From: Flavobacteriales bacterium UBA3431
GTDB taxonomy: Bacteria; Bacteroidota; Bacteroidia; Flavobacteriales; Schleiferiaceae
Assembly (NCBI GenBank): GCA_002381225.1
Contig: DFSS01000007.1
Span: forward strand, 20,312-34,179
Length of the DNA stretch: 13,868 bases
Direction of reading: 5' to 3'
The translations under genes were made by a program, and so were the position numbers. The notes under the pieces are model-generated. The model ran no database searches. It had not been told where the DNA came from and saw only the letters and a list, made by a program, of their open reading frames with translations. Within the stretch, counting starts at the first letter, position 1. Every line of letters starts with the position of its first letter. Below are positions 1 to 6,790 of this stretch, piece by piece.

Positions 1-395
1 GCTTTGGCCTCGCAAAGAATGGCCCGGCGCTCGGGAGTGGGTCGGTAGAAGGAGGCCATCGCAAAATGGAGGTTGGCGGTCAGACTGCCCATGGCCACCA
101 CTTCGGTCCCCTTTGCCCCAGCGAGGCGGGCGAGCGAATCAGTCAAAAATTCATGGTAAGGCATCCACGGATTTTTCGCGTGAAAATGCCCTTCGACACC
201 AAGCGTTTTCCAGTCGTGCAATTCTTGGGCAATCGCTTCGGAAACTCCGACGGGCTGAAGCCCTAACGAATTGCCTGTCAGGTATATAACCTCCTCGCCC
301 TTCCACACGGGAACATGGAACGCACGGCGAAAATGTCCGAGGGGGTCCGCAGCGTCCAGACGACGTGCTTGGTCAATATGGAAAAAGGCGTTCAT
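1..395 (-). CDS. kynU: Kynureninase, N-terminal part (cut by window edge)
   Basis: Reading the minus strand from the ATG at 395 gives 131 open codons that run off the left edge, so the gene is partial at its 3' end. The translation carries kynureninase landmarks: YLTGNSLGLQP at about residues 39-48, GVEGHF at 66-71, PWMPYHEF at 76-83, and MGSLTANLHFAM at 102-113, the PLP phosphate-binding stretch of this fold-type I enzyme. Kynureninases are usually about 415-465 residues, so roughly 30% is present; the catalytic lysine would lie outside the window. The family hydrolyses kynurenine or 3-hydroxykynurenine to anthranilate or 3-hydroxyanthranilate plus alanine, in tryptophan breakdown or de novo NAD synthesis. 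The gene diverges from gcvP across 75 bp. I see no exact -7 element for it. Family assignment is confident; which of the two pathways it serves cannot be seen. Confidence 0.9.
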   Translation of the reverse strand, partial: MNAFFHIDQARRLDAADPLGHFRRAFHVPVWKGEEVIYLTGNSLGLQPVGVSEAIAQELHDWKTLGVEGHFHAKNPWMPYHEFLTDSLARLAGAKGTEVVAMGSLTANLHFAMASFYRPTPERRAILCEAK

Positions 396-435
396 AAACC
401 AAAAGAATAGTGTGCAAGGTAGGAACTATGGGGCC

Positions 436-443
436 TAATTTTG
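436..443 (+). promoter_or_regulatory. Probable -7 promoter element of gcvP
   Basis: TAATTTTG matches the Bacteroidota -7 consensus TAnnTTTG exactly and ends 27 bases before the ATG at 471. No convincing -33 TTG/TTTG is seen at the usual distance. The element contains the TTG at 441, so a transcript from here would begin downstream of that codon; this argues against TTG 441 as the gcvP start. Confidence 0.5.
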
Positions 444-470
444 TCCCCTCATTCTAATCCACTTCGTGCT

Positions 471-3326
471 ATGATGGCAGAATTTGCCGGGCGTCATATC
501 GGCCCACAATCCAAGGATCTAGCCCACATGTTGGCTGCTGTTGGCGTCGATTCGGTCGACGAATTGGTCAACCAAACGGTTCCTGATGCCATCCGCAACG
601 AAACGGCACTCGATGTGGCTCCAGCCATGAGTGAAAGTGACTACTTGCGCCATGTGTATGCCCTGAGCCAGAAAAACCAAGTGTTTGCCTCGTACATCGG
701 CCAAGGCTACCACCCTGCGGCCACCCCTGCCGTGATCCAGCGCAACATTCTGGAGAATCCGGGTTGGTATACTGCCTACACGCCCTATCAGGCTGAGATT
801 GCCCAAGGCCGTCTTGAAGCCCTGTTGAATTTCCAAACCATGGTCATCGACCTCACTGGCATGGAGATCGCCAACGCCTCCTTATTGGACGAGGCGACCG
901 CTGCCGCCGAAGCGATGAGCTTATTGATGGCCGCACGCAGCCGAGATCAGCAAAAGCGAGGCGCTAACAAATTTTTTGTCGACCGCCAAGTCTTTGCTCA
1001 GACTCGAGGGCTCCTCGAAACCCGCTCCACGCCTATGGACATCGAGCTCGTCGTGGGCGACATGGAGTCTTTTCAGCCGAGCCCCGAGTTTTTTGGCGCA
1101 CTCTGTCAATACCCCAATGCGGTGGGCCAGATTGAGGACATCCGTGGATTCATCCAAACGTGCCAAAACGCCGAAATCCGCGTGGCGGTTGCAGCAGATT
1201 TGCTCTCCTTGACCCTATTGACGGCCCCCGGCGATATGGGTGCAGACGTCGTGTTGGGCACCTCACAACGCTTTGGCATCCCCATGGGCTTTGGTGGGCC
1301 ACACGCGGCGTTCTTTGCCTCCAAAGAAGACTACAAACGCTTCATGCCCGGCCGCATCATCGGCCGCACCATCGATACGGACGGCGGCCCCGCTTTGCGT
1401 ATGGCCCTACAAACTCGTGAACAGCACATCAAGCGCGACCGAGCGACCTCCAACATCTGCACCTCCCAAGTGCTCTTGGCCGTCATGGCCGGCATGTACG
1501 GAGTCTACCACGGACCTGAGGGCCTCCGACGCATCGCGACGGACGTGCACCGCAAGGCACAAGGTATGACGGCGGCGTTGAAGGCCTTGGGCTACACGAC
1601 GCTGAATACCCATGTATTTGATACGGTCCACGTCGAAGCCGATGCATCCTTGAAAGCTGCGGTTCGTGAGGCTACCGAATCCGCCCAGATCAACGTGGGT
1701 TATACGGAACAGGGCATTTTGATTTCTACCCACGAAGTCATGAACACGGCGGATGCCCAATCCCTCGTGGACGCGTTGGCGGCCGTCAAAGGCGCCGCCA
1801 CGGTACCCTTTGCCCTGGGTGAAATGGCCCTGCCCAGTTCTCTGGCGCGTCAAACAGCGTACATGACGCATCCCGTTTTCAGTTCCTACCGTTCTGAAAC
1901 TGAAATGATGCGCTACATCAAGAAATTGGAACGCCGGGACATCGCCCTGAACCACTCGATGATTCCCCTGGGGTCGTGCACGATGAAGCTCAATGCTGCT
2001 GCAGAAATGTTGCCGTTGAGCTGGCCTGCTTTTGGCCAAATTCACCCCTTCGCACCGCTTTCCCAAGCGGCCGGCTATATGGAGGTGATTCGGAGTTTGG
2101 AGCGCGATTTGGCGGTGGTCACGGGCTTTGATGCGACCACCTTGCAGCCAAACTCGGGTGCTCAAGGCGAGTACTCCGGCCTTTTGGTCATCCGCGCCTA
2201 CCACCACAGCCGGGGCGATTACCACCGCAAAACGGCGTTGATTCCCTCTTCCGCCCACGGAACGAACCCCGCCTCGGCCGTCATGGCGGGCATGGATGTC
2301 GTCGTCGTGGCCTGCGATGAGAAAGGAAACATCGATCTGGCTGACCTCCGCGCGAAGGCCGAACAGTATTCGGATACCCTCAGCTCATTGATGATTACCT
2401 ACCCGTCGACCCACGGGGTGTTTGAAGCGGGTGTAAAAGAAGCCACGGCCATCATCCATGCCCACGGCGGACAAGTGTACATGGACGGGGCGAATATGAA
2501 TGCCCAAGTAGGCCTCACCTCACCGGGAAACATCGGTGCAGACGTGTGCCACTTGAACTTGCATAAAACCTTTGCCATTCCCCATGGCGGCGGCGGCCCC
2601 GGAGTAGGTCCAATCTGTGTCAAGGCACATTTGGCCCCCTTCTTGCCGAGCCACCCCGTGCACGCCACGAGTGGCGAAAAAGGCATCGGTCCAGTCTCTG
2701 CCGCGCCCTACGGCTCTGCCCTGGTGCTGCTTATTAGCTATGGCTACATCAAAATGCTCGGAGCCAAAGGCCTCGTAGATAGCACGAAATATGCCATCCT
2801 CAATGCGAATTACATCAAGAGCCGCCTGGAAAATGCCTACCCCGTCCTGTATTCGGGCGAGAACGGCCGCTGTGCACACGAGATGATTTTGGATTGCCGC
2901 CCGTTCAAGCGTGATGGCGGCATTGAGGTCACCGATATTGCCAAGCGCTTGATGGACTTTGGCTACCATGCCCCCACCGTATCCTTTCCCGTGGCTGGTA
3001 CGGTGATGATTGAACCCACGGAGTCCGAATCTTTGGCCGAACTCGATCGCTTTTGCGACGCGATGTTGGCCATCAAGGCCGAAATTGACCAAGTGATTGA
3101 TGGGACACTTCCCAAAGAGGACAACCCTCTTAAGAACGCCCCGCACACGCTCGCTATGGTGGCGAACGACGAGTGGACCATGCCGTACTCGCGGCAAATG
3201 GCCGCCTTCCCGCTGCCTGAGCTCATGGAGAATAAATTCTGGCCCATCGTCCGCCGCGTGGACGACGCTTACGGGGACCGAAACCTCGTTTGCACATGCG
3301 CACCCATCGAAGCCTATTCGGCGTGA
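471..3326 (+). CDS. gcvP: Glycine dehydrogenase (decarboxylating), glycine cleavage P-protein
   Basis: This is the PLP-dependent P-protein of the glycine cleavage system. It decarboxylates glycine and passes the aminomethyl group to the lipoyl arm of H-protein in the cytoplasm. From the ATG at 471 it has 951 residues, close to the 957 of the E. coli single-chain enzyme, so the N- and C-terminal halves (separate GcvPA/GcvPB subunits in some bacteria) are fused here. The N-terminus begins with FAGRHIGP, as usual for the family. Visible motifs are GQGYHPAATPAVIQRNILE and YTPYQAEIAQGRLE in the first half, and GSCTMKLNAAAEM and HLNLHKTFAIPHGGGGPG in the second, where Lys699 should form the Schiff base with PLP. 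The frame is open upstream to a TTG at 441, but that codon sits inside a -7-like element and adds residues the family lacks. There is no Shine-Dalgarno. T- and H-protein genes are not in the window. No terminator is seen in the 58 bp after the stop. Confidence 0.98.
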   Translation: MMAEFAGRHIGPQSKDLAHMLAAVGVDSVDELVNQTVPDAIRNETALDVAPAMSESDYLRHVYALSQKNQVFASYIGQGYHPAATPAVIQRNILENPGWYTAYTPYQAEIAQGRLEALLNFQTMVIDLTGMEIANASLLDEATAAAEAMSLLMAARSRDQQKRGANKFFVDRQVFAQTRGLLETRSTPMDIELVVGDMESFQPSPEFFGALCQYPNAVGQIEDIRGFIQTCQNAEIRVAVAADLLSLTLLTAPGDMGADVVLGTSQRFGIPMGFGGPHAAFFASKEDYKRFMPGRIIGRTIDTDGGPALRMALQTREQHIKRDRATSNICTSQVLLAVMAGMYGVYHGPEGLRRIATDVHRKAQGMTAALKALGYTTLNTHVFDTVHVEADASLKAAVREATESAQINVGYTEQGILISTHEVMNTADAQSLVDALAAVKGAATVPFALGEMALPSSLARQTAYMTHPVFSSYRSETEMMRYIKKLERRDIALNHSMIPLGSCTMKLNAAAEMLPLSWPAFGQIHPFAPLSQAAGYMEVIRSLERDLAVVTGFDATTLQPNSGAQGEYSGLLVIRAYHHSRGDYHRKTALIPSSAHGTNPASAVMAGMDVVVVACDEKGNIDLADLRAKAEQYSDTLSSLMITYPSTHGVFEAGVKEATAIIHAHGGQVYMDGANMNAQVGLTSPGNIGADVCHLNLHKTFAIPHGGGGPGVGPICVKAHLAPFLPSHPVHATSGEKGIGPVSAAPYGSALVLLISYGYIKMLGAKGLVDSTKYAILNANYIKSRLENAYPVLYSGENGRCAHEMILDCRPFKRDGGIEVTDIAKRLMDFGYHAPTVSFPVAGTVMIEPTESESLAELDRFCDAMLAIKAEIDQVIDGTLPKEDNPLKNAPHTLAMVANDEWTMPYSRQMAAFPLPELMENKFWPIVRRVDDAYGDRNLVCTCAPIEAYSA

Positions 3327-3347
3327 TTATTTTCAGGTTTTATGCCG

Positions 3348-3355
3348 TAATATTG
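3348..3355 (+). promoter_or_regulatory. Possible -7 element of the T9SS cargo gene
   Basis: TAATATTG differs from the Bacteroidota -7 consensus TAnnTTTG at one position and ends 29 bases before the ATG at 3385, a distance like that of the exact element before gcvP. It lies in the 58-bp gap between gcvP and the cargo gene. The tract TATTTTC upstream could act as a degenerate -33 but is not a good match. The call is weak. Confidence 0.25.
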
Positions 3356-3384
3356 ACTCTTCACAACAACAATTCTTCCTTAGT

Positions 3385-5379
3385 ATGAAAAAACTTACGC
3401 TTTTTGCCGCTGCTGCTGCCCTTTCTGTGGCCGCTTTCGGTCAGAATGTGGAGCGTACAGCCCCCAACGTTCGCATGAACGAAGATGCGCCTGTGCGTCA
3501 CCTCAATCCTGCTCAGTTGTCGGCTTTCTACGGCGCTGAAACGCCCGTTTGGTCGCAAGACTTCGCCAACGGCATCCCTACCACGTGGTTGAACTACGGT
3601 ACCGCAAACGGTACGTCGGATCCAGATGCCAAGTGGGAATACCGTGGCCCCAGCACGACCCCCAACAATACGGTGGGTTCACGCGGTGCCTACCTGTCTG
3701 CACAAACCCCCATCGCTTCAGCAACTGCTTCGAATGGTTTTGTGGTATTTGACTCTGACTTCTTGGACAACGCAGGTATCGCCGGAAACTTCGGCAACGG
3801 TATCGCTGCGGCCCCCCACGTGGCAGAATTGATCACGGAAACGATCAACTTGACGGGCTACTCTGTAGTGGATTTGATCTTCACCCAATACTACCGCCGC
3901 TTTGCCGGTCCAGGTGGTTCACAGGCCGTGCCTGCTACCTATGTAGATTTCTCTACAGATGGCGGAACGACTTGGGGCAACTCTGTAACCTTGAATAGCG
4001 GTGTGGCGGTCAACGGCTCCACGGCGACCAACGACGTGGTGGTTATCCAAGCGGGAAGCTACATCGGTGGCCAATCCAACGTGAAGATCCGCTTCCGTTT
4101 TGACGGCGACTACTACTTCTGGAACATCGACGATATTTCTATCGTCAATACACCTCCCAACCGTTTGGCCTTCACCGATTGGCAAGGTGCTCCGGCTCAG
4201 GACATCATCTTTGGCCCAGGTGCTTCTGGTTCTTCCAAGATGGGTATCCAAACTTTGAAGCAGACTCGCGGTGTCACCTTTGATTGCAACGCCATCAACT
4301 CGGGCACCAACGCTCAAACCAACGTGAAGCTTCAGATGAAGATTTACAACGGTACGAGCTTGGTTCAAACGATCAACTCATCGACCATCTCCAGCTTGCC
4401 TGCTGGCGACACAGCGAACTACAATGCTTTGAATACCTACGCAACGGCCTGGACGCCTTCAGCGAACGGTTCCTACAATGTGGTATACGGATTGATTTCG
4501 GACTCTGTCTCTGTGTATTCGGATACCACCACCATGTTCGTGAACGACTCGTTGATGTCGATGGACTTCAACAGCTGGGATAACAGCATCGGTGCTTCGA
4601 CCAACACGACGCAGTGGGGTGACGGTGCCCAGATGTGTAACCGCCACGACCTGGTTGACGACGAAATGTTGTTCGCGGCCAAAGTCTACTTGAGCTCATT
4701 GACCCGTTCTGGTGCAATCCTCGAATTGTCTGTCTACGACTCTTCCGCGTTCTTGGGCAACAATGGTGGTTGGGATGCCAACAAGTTGGTAGCCTATGGC
4801 CAAAAAGTCATTTCGACTTCGGATACGGCTCAAGGTTTTGTGCGCTTCGACTTCACCGACCCCAACACGGGCCGTGGAGTTGACTTGGAGCTCTCTAAGG
4901 GTGCCTACTTCTACAACTTGACGATGTACAACAACCAAGGTGCGAACTACCTCGCTATCCGCAACGACCAGACTTGGGCGAAGACAGCGGGTTCGGGCTA
5001 CATGTACTTGGCCGCTTTGGGCAGCTGGTACTCTGGTTACTCCGGCTCTTTGAGCTTCAACAATTTGTGGGTACGCGGTATTCACTGCCCCGCATCTTCT
5101 GCTGCCGCTTGTATGGGCATCGGCGTAGATGAGGAAGCAATGAACCAAATCGTTCTTTCTCCCAACCCTGCAAACGATTTTATTAACCTCGACTTTGGAA
5201 TGGCCGTAGGCGATTACAACGTATCCGTGGTAGACTTGACTGGCAAGGTCATGAAGTCTGAGATCGTTCGTGCAGATGCGAATGTATCGATGTTCATCGG
5301 TGACCTCAATGCTGGCATGTACATGGTACGTGTTCAGAAGGGTGACGATGTGAAGACCATGAAGTTGTCTGTCCTCTAA
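3385..5379 (+). CDS. Secreted multidomain protein with T9SS type A C-terminal sorting domain
   Basis: The 664-residue product starts MKKLTLF with a clear Sec signal peptide, an alanine-rich core and likely cleavage near AFG|QN at residue 19. The frame is open back to 3097 inside gcvP, but only the ATG at 3385 places the signal peptide at the N-terminus. Residues about 56-255 (from WSQDFANG to WNIDDISIV) look like a MAM/jelly-roll domain of the kind common in Bacteroidota surface proteins, including STDGGTTWG. Residues about 290-375 resemble an Ig-like repeat (VKLQMKIYNG, SYNVVYGL). Residues 376-585 are beta-rich and unrecognised. Residues 590-664 are a type A sorting domain: LSPNPANDFINLDF, VSVVDLTGKVM, LNAGMYMVRVQ and a basic end. 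Such proteins cross the outer membrane by the T9SS and are released or attached to surface lipopolysaccharide. No protease or glycosidase motif is visible, so its role (adhesion, matrix, substrate binding) is open. Codon use differs from its neighbours (many GGT, GCT, TCT and AAG codons), suggesting high expression. Confidence 0.9.
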   Translation: MKKLTLFAAAAALSVAAFGQNVERTAPNVRMNEDAPVRHLNPAQLSAFYGAETPVWSQDFANGIPTTWLNYGTANGTSDPDAKWEYRGPSTTPNNTVGSRGAYLSAQTPIASATASNGFVVFDSDFLDNAGIAGNFGNGIAAAPHVAELITETINLTGYSVVDLIFTQYYRRFAGPGGSQAVPATYVDFSTDGGTTWGNSVTLNSGVAVNGSTATNDVVVIQAGSYIGGQSNVKIRFRFDGDYYFWNIDDISIVNTPPNRLAFTDWQGAPAQDIIFGPGASGSSKMGIQTLKQTRGVTFDCNAINSGTNAQTNVKLQMKIYNGTSLVQTINSSTISSLPAGDTANYNALNTYATAWTPSANGSYNVVYGLISDSVSVYSDTTTMFVNDSLMSMDFNSWDNSIGASTNTTQWGDGAQMCNRHDLVDDEMLFAAKVYLSSLTRSGAILELSVYDSSAFLGNNGGWDANKLVAYGQKVISTSDTAQGFVRFDFTDPNTGRGVDLELSKGAYFYNLTMYNNQGANYLAIRNDQTWAKTAGSGYMYLAALGSWYSGYSGSLSFNNLWVRGIHCPASSAAACMGIGVDEEAMNQIVLSPNPANDFINLDFGMAVGDYNVSVVDLTGKVMKSEIVRADANVSMFIGDLNAGMYMVRVQKGDDVKTMKLSVL

Positions 5380-5382
5380 GGA

Positions 5383-5400
5383 GTTTAGACCTTCCTAAAC
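5383..5400 (+). repeat. Short inverted repeat just upstream of the terminator
   Basis: GTTTAG (5383-5388) and CTAAAC (5395-5400) are perfect inverted copies around a 6-base loop, three bases before the strong terminator stem. It could form a 6-bp hairpin in the 3' end of the cargo-gene mRNA. There is no T-tract after it, so it is not a terminator alone. It may be chance. Confidence 0.35.
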
Positions 5401-5403
5401 GAG

Positions 5404-5432
5404 AAGCGGCCCGGAAACGGGCCGCTTTTTTT
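5404..5432 (+). terminator. Rho-independent terminator of the T9SS cargo gene
   Basis: A perfect 10-bp stem, AAGCGGCCCG (5404-5413) against CGGGCCGCTT (5418-5427), closes on a GAAA tetraloop (GNRA type) and runs into seven T residues (5426-5432). It lies 24 bases after the cargo-gene stop at 5379. The T-run is only on the plus-strand side, so it serves the cargo gene. Convergent nth, whose stop is at 5474, would read the stem without a following U-tract. Confidence 0.93.
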
Positions 5433-5473
5433 ATGCACCCGCTTCATGGCGCGGGGGGATGCTTAAGGCGGAA

Positions 5474-6118
5474 TTAGCGTAGAGTTTTGATGAGCGAGGC
5501 GCGCCCAATGCGGGCAGAGATGAAGTCCTTATCCAAGGACCAGCCACGGGCGGGGCTGTACTCCCGGCCGTAAAAAATGATTTGCAAGTGAAGTTTGTTC
5601 CAACTTTCGCGGGGGAAGAGCGCTTTGGCGTCTTTTTCGGTCTGCTCCACGCTTTTGCCATTGGTTAAGCCCCAGCGGTACATCAAACGGTGAATGTGCG
5701 TATCCACCGGAAAGGCCGGTACCCCGAAGGCTTGACTCATGACCACACTTGCCGTTTTGTGGCCGACGGCGGGCATGGCCTCCAACGCCTCAAAACTCTG
5801 TGGAACCTCGCCACCATGTAGCTCCAAAATCATTTTGGAAAACTGATAAATGCCTTTTGACTTCATGGGAGTCAAGCCACAAGGCCGAATAATCTCCGCA
5901 ATCTCCTCTACGCTCAGGGCTGCCATCGCTTGGGGCGTTTGGGCCTTGGCAAAAAGGGCAGGGGTCACCGTATTCACGCGAGCATCCGTGCATTGCGCCG
6001 AAAGCACCACCGCCACCAAAAGGGTAAATGGATCGCTGTGGTCCAAGGGGATGGGCGTCTCGGGATAGAGGGCTTCCAGCTCCGCCATCACGTAGGCGGC
6101 TTTTTCTTTTTTCGTCAT
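5474..6118 (-). CDS. nth: Endonuclease III-family DNA glycosylase lacking the 4Fe-4S cysteines
   Basis: The family removes oxidised pyrimidines and nicks the abasic site in base excision repair. From the ATG at 6118 it is 214 residues; the frame opens at a TTG at 6127, adding only three residues. The helix-hairpin-helix region MPAVGHKTASVVM is followed by FGVPAFPVDTHIHRLMYRWG, giving the expected catalytic Lys121 and Asp139. The N-terminal LLSAQCTDARVN and IRPCGLTPMKSKGI are also family-typical. The C-terminus (GREYSPARGWSLDKDFISA) has none of the four cysteines (C-X6-C-X2-C-X5-C) that hold the 4Fe-4S cluster in E. coli Nth. From memory, flavobacterial homologues share this loss with a similar YSPARGW stretch, so it is probably a lineage form and not a damaged gene. 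It diverges from bcp over 72 bp and converges on the cargo gene. Confidence 0.94.
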   Translation of the reverse strand: MTKKEKAAYVMAELEALYPETPIPLDHSDPFTLLVAVVLSAQCTDARVNTVTPALFAKAQTPQAMAALSVEEIAEIIRPCGLTPMKSKGIYQFSKMILELHGGEVPQSFEALEAMPAVGHKTASVVMSQAFGVPAFPVDTHIHRLMYRWGLTNGKSVEQTEKDAKALFPRESWNKLHLQIIFYGREYSPARGWSLDKDFISARIGRASLIKTLR

Positions 6119-6190
6119 AGGGAACAAAGGAAACGGCTATGTCGTTTAGATTGCAAGGAATTTGTACAACTTCATAGAAACTCTCTCCCC

Positions 6191-6646
6191 ATGACACATC
6201 TAAAGGTCGGCGACCTCGCCCCCGAATTTTCTGGACTCGATCAACACGGCATTGAAATCTCCATGGACGACTTCGTTGGAAAGCGAATCGTTTTGTATTT
6301 CTACCCCAAAGACGACACCCCTGGGTGTACCGCAGAGGCCTGTTCCTTCCGGGATGGCTACCAAGACCTGTTGGATGCGGGCTTTGCCGTAGTGGGTGTT
6401 TCCCCCGATCCGGTGAAGAAGCATGCCAAGTTTGTCGAAAAATATGATTTGCCATTCTCCTTGATTGCCGACGAGGACCGCAAAGTCATTGATGCCTATG
6501 GTGTTTGGGGCCGAAAGAAATTCATGGGCCGCGAATACGATGGGGTCTACCGCGAAACCTTTGTCATCGGCACCGACGGCCGGATCGAGCGAATCCTCGA
6601 CAAGGTGGACACCAAGGACAGCGCCGGCCAAATTTTGAACGGATAA
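6191..6646 (+). CDS. bcp: Thioredoxin-dependent thiol peroxidase, Bcp/PrxQ-type peroxiredoxin
   Basis: The 151-residue product is full length for the family. It reduces hydrogen peroxide and organic hydroperoxides in the cytoplasm with electrons from thioredoxin. The active-site stretch YFYPKDDTPGCTAEACSFRD contains the peroxidatic Cys46 and, five residues on, the resolving Cys51, the spacing seen in atypical 2-Cys Bcp/PrxQ proteins. The N-terminus LKVGDLAPEFSGLDQHG and the later GVSPDPVKKHAKFVEKYDL and YRETFVIGTDGRI are family hallmarks. The ATG at 6191 is the natural start; the frame is open upstream to 5930 but only through antisense nth sequence. There is no Shine-Dalgarno and no exact -7 element in the nth-bcp spacer. 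No terminator is seen before recA. Pairing with nth, both for oxidative damage, makes functional sense but co-regulation is not shown by the sequence. Confidence 0.97.
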   Translation: MTHLKVGDLAPEFSGLDQHGIEISMDDFVGKRIVLYFYPKDDTPGCTAEACSFRDGYQDLLDAGFAVVGVSPDPVKKHAKFVEKYDLPFSLIADEDRKVIDAYGVWGRKKFMGREYDGVYRETFVIGTDGRIERILDKVDTKDSAGQILNG

Positions 6647-6727
6647 ACTTTTCAACAGGCCGTCCGAAAGCAGGCATTTTTACCCGTTTCTAGTCGTTTA
6701 AGGTCGGGTAGGCTGCGGACTGTTCTG

Positions 6728-6735
6728 TACATTTG
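6728..6735 (+). promoter_or_regulatory. Probable -7 promoter element of recA
   Basis: TACATTTG is an exact match to the Bacteroidota -7 consensus TAnnTTTG, placed 55 bases before the recA ATG in a 144-bp gap. The predicted transcript would have an untranslated leader of about 50 bases. No clear -33 box and no SOS-box-like palindrome next to it are visible. The rest of the gap holds only a weak 6-bp inverted repeat (6681-6686 with 6705-6710). Confidence 0.5.
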
Positions 6736-6790
6736 AAGTCATGGCCTATGTCATGCATACCCCATTGTCGAAGTAAAAAATTACCACCCC

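Noticed and set aside
400..409. Minus-strand TATTCTTTTG as a kynU promoter element
   Set aside because: It has four bases and not two between TA and TTTG and lies only about 4 bases from the kynU start.
396..470. Glycine riboswitch before gcvP
   Set aside because: The gap to kynU is only 75 bp, too short for a glycine aptamer plus expression platform, and no aptamer-like pairing is seen.
1407..2258. Long 283-codon open frame antisense to gcvP
   Set aside because: It lies wholly inside gcvP, whose protein is conserved throughout; the antisense product resembles no family. It arises from the high-GC codon pattern. The other antisense frames in gcvP (2520-3197, 519-836) are rejected likewise.
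6162..6169. TTGTACAA palindrome in the nth-bcp spacer as a peroxide-regulator operator
   Set aside because: An 8-base palindrome is expected by chance often enough, and it does not extend into a longer known operator; only conservation would raise it.
5790..6455. 221-codon minus-strand frame spanning nth, the spacer and bcp
   Set aside because: It runs out of frame through nth and antisense to bcp, both clear conserved genes; the product has no recognisable domain.
6681..6710. Inverted repeat TACCCG/CGGGTA as a bcp terminator
   Set aside because: The stem is only 6 bp around an 18-base loop and no T-run follows, so it does not qualify.
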